A stretch of DNA of 64,000 bases from a bacterium (GTDB lineage: Bacteria; Zhuqueibacterota; QNDG01; JAGLOF01), in contig JAFGRY010000026.1 in assembly GCA_016934955.1 (NCBI GenBank), positions 62,001 to 126,000 on the forward strand. Reading direction: 5' to 3'. The notes below the pieces were generated by a model. The model saw only the letters and a list, made by a program, of their open reading frames with translations, was not told the DNA's origin and made no database searches. A program made the translations under genes and the position numbers. This document shows, in pieces, positions 63,648-64,000 of this stretch; the first letter of the stretch is position 1, and every line of letters begins with the position of its first letter.

Positions 63648-64000
63648 ATGGCATATCCGGTAATAATCATAGTCGGTCCTACGGCTTCCGGGAAAACCGG
63701 CCTGGCCATCGATGTGGCTGAACACCTTTCCGGCGAGATTGTGTCCGCCGACTCCCGGCAGATTTATCGCTACATGGACATCGGGACAGCGAAACCCTCG
63801 CCTGAGGAACTGGCGCGCATCCCTCATCACTGCATCGATATTCGGGATCCGGACGAATATTTCAGCGCCGGGGAATACAGCCGGCTCGCCCGCGGGACAA
63901 TCGATTCCCTTCACCATTACGGCACGGCAGCCGTCGTGGCCGGCGGTTCCGGGCTCTACATCAAAGCGCTGGTCGAGGGAATGTTCTCCGGCGGGGGCGG
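63648..64000 (+). CDS. miaA: tRNA dimethylallyltransferase MiaA, N-terminal part (truncated by window edge)
   Basis: The first 117 residues are present: P-loop VGPTASGKT (about 9-17), SADSRQIYRYMDIGTAKPS (the DSRQ-YR and GTAKP motifs) and VVAGGSGLYIKAL. MiaA adds dimethylallyl to A37 of tRNAs reading U-starting codons. ATG 63648 is 4 nt after mutL, so the two are co-translated. The frame is open to the right edge. Confidence 0.96.
   Translation, partial: MAYPVIIIVGPTASGKTGLAIDVAEHLSGEIVSADSRQIYRYMDIGTAKPSPEELARIPHHCIDIRDPDEYFSAGEYSRLARGTIDSLHHYGTAAVVAGGSGLYIKALVEGMFSGGG

Overview
The window reads as a chromosomal segment of a Gram-negative, LPS-type bacterium with moderately high GC content and dense, mostly operonic genes. 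The nearest recognisable setting is the FCB (Fibrobacterota-Chlorobi-Bacteroidota) neighbourhood of candidate phyla, for example Calditrichota-, KSB1-, Zixibacteria- or Latescibacterota-like lineages. Three things point there: a GWxTD-domain protein, a TPR lipoprotein starting CAYFNTFYNA, and large secreted proteins that end in NYPNPFN-type FlgD-Ig-like sorting tails. The lineage is an inference; no rRNA or tRNA gene is visible. I saw no prophage, insertion sequence, integrase or CRISPR array.

Layout. 1-2.7 kb: end of an ECF sigma gene, its zinc-finger anti-sigma factor, a DUF4252-like secreted protein and a lipoprotein, with two strong terminators. 2.7-6.2 kb: a family 2 glycosyltransferase on the minus strand, then pdxS-pdxT (vitamin B6) and a translationally coupled secreted-protein gene interrupted by one in-frame TGA. 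6.4-9.8 kb: an MrfA-like helicase and a PPIase lipoprotein. 9.9-12.6 kb: a promoter-led group encoding a double-R3H protein, a CheY-like receiver, a stand-alone CheB methylesterase, an 85-residue TonB-receptor-like remnant and a secreted propeller-like protein, followed by transketolase and a TPR/TonB_C lipoprotein up to 17 kb.

17.2-30.7 kb: a strong promoter precedes a long envelope operon, kdsB-pyrG-kdsA-kdsC-transaldolase-kdsD-lptC-lptA-lptB-rpoN-hflK-hflC-hslV-hslU. It covers KDO synthesis and activation, LPS export, sigma-54 and membrane or cytosolic proteolysis. 30.7-34 kb: a tightly overlapping set of FemAB-like, fRMsr, HD, YrdC-like and PqqD-like genes. The FemAB-like gene lacks a normal start codon.

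34-52 kb is the accessory part. A GWxTD protein is divergent from a probable operon under a good -24/-12 (sigma-54) element. That operon encodes two CsgG-like envelope proteins, a 2,495-residue surface protein (propeller, four LamG-like units, FlgD-Ig-like tail) and an outer-membrane barrel. Facing it are a repeat-rich secreted protein and a secreted GH2 glycoside hydrolase, which share a module and the same tail type. 52-60 kb, minus strand: PpiD-type foldase, MazG, and an ECF sigma/anti-sigma/HEAT/HEAT operon. 60-64 kb: rsgA, then divergently a small membrane protein, a YlxR-L7Ae fusion, mutL and the start of miaA.

Most interesting are the sigma-54-linked surface-protein locus, the TGA-interrupted gene with a bacterial-SECIS-like hairpin, and the ECF sigma operon feeding two secreted HEAT-repeat proteins.
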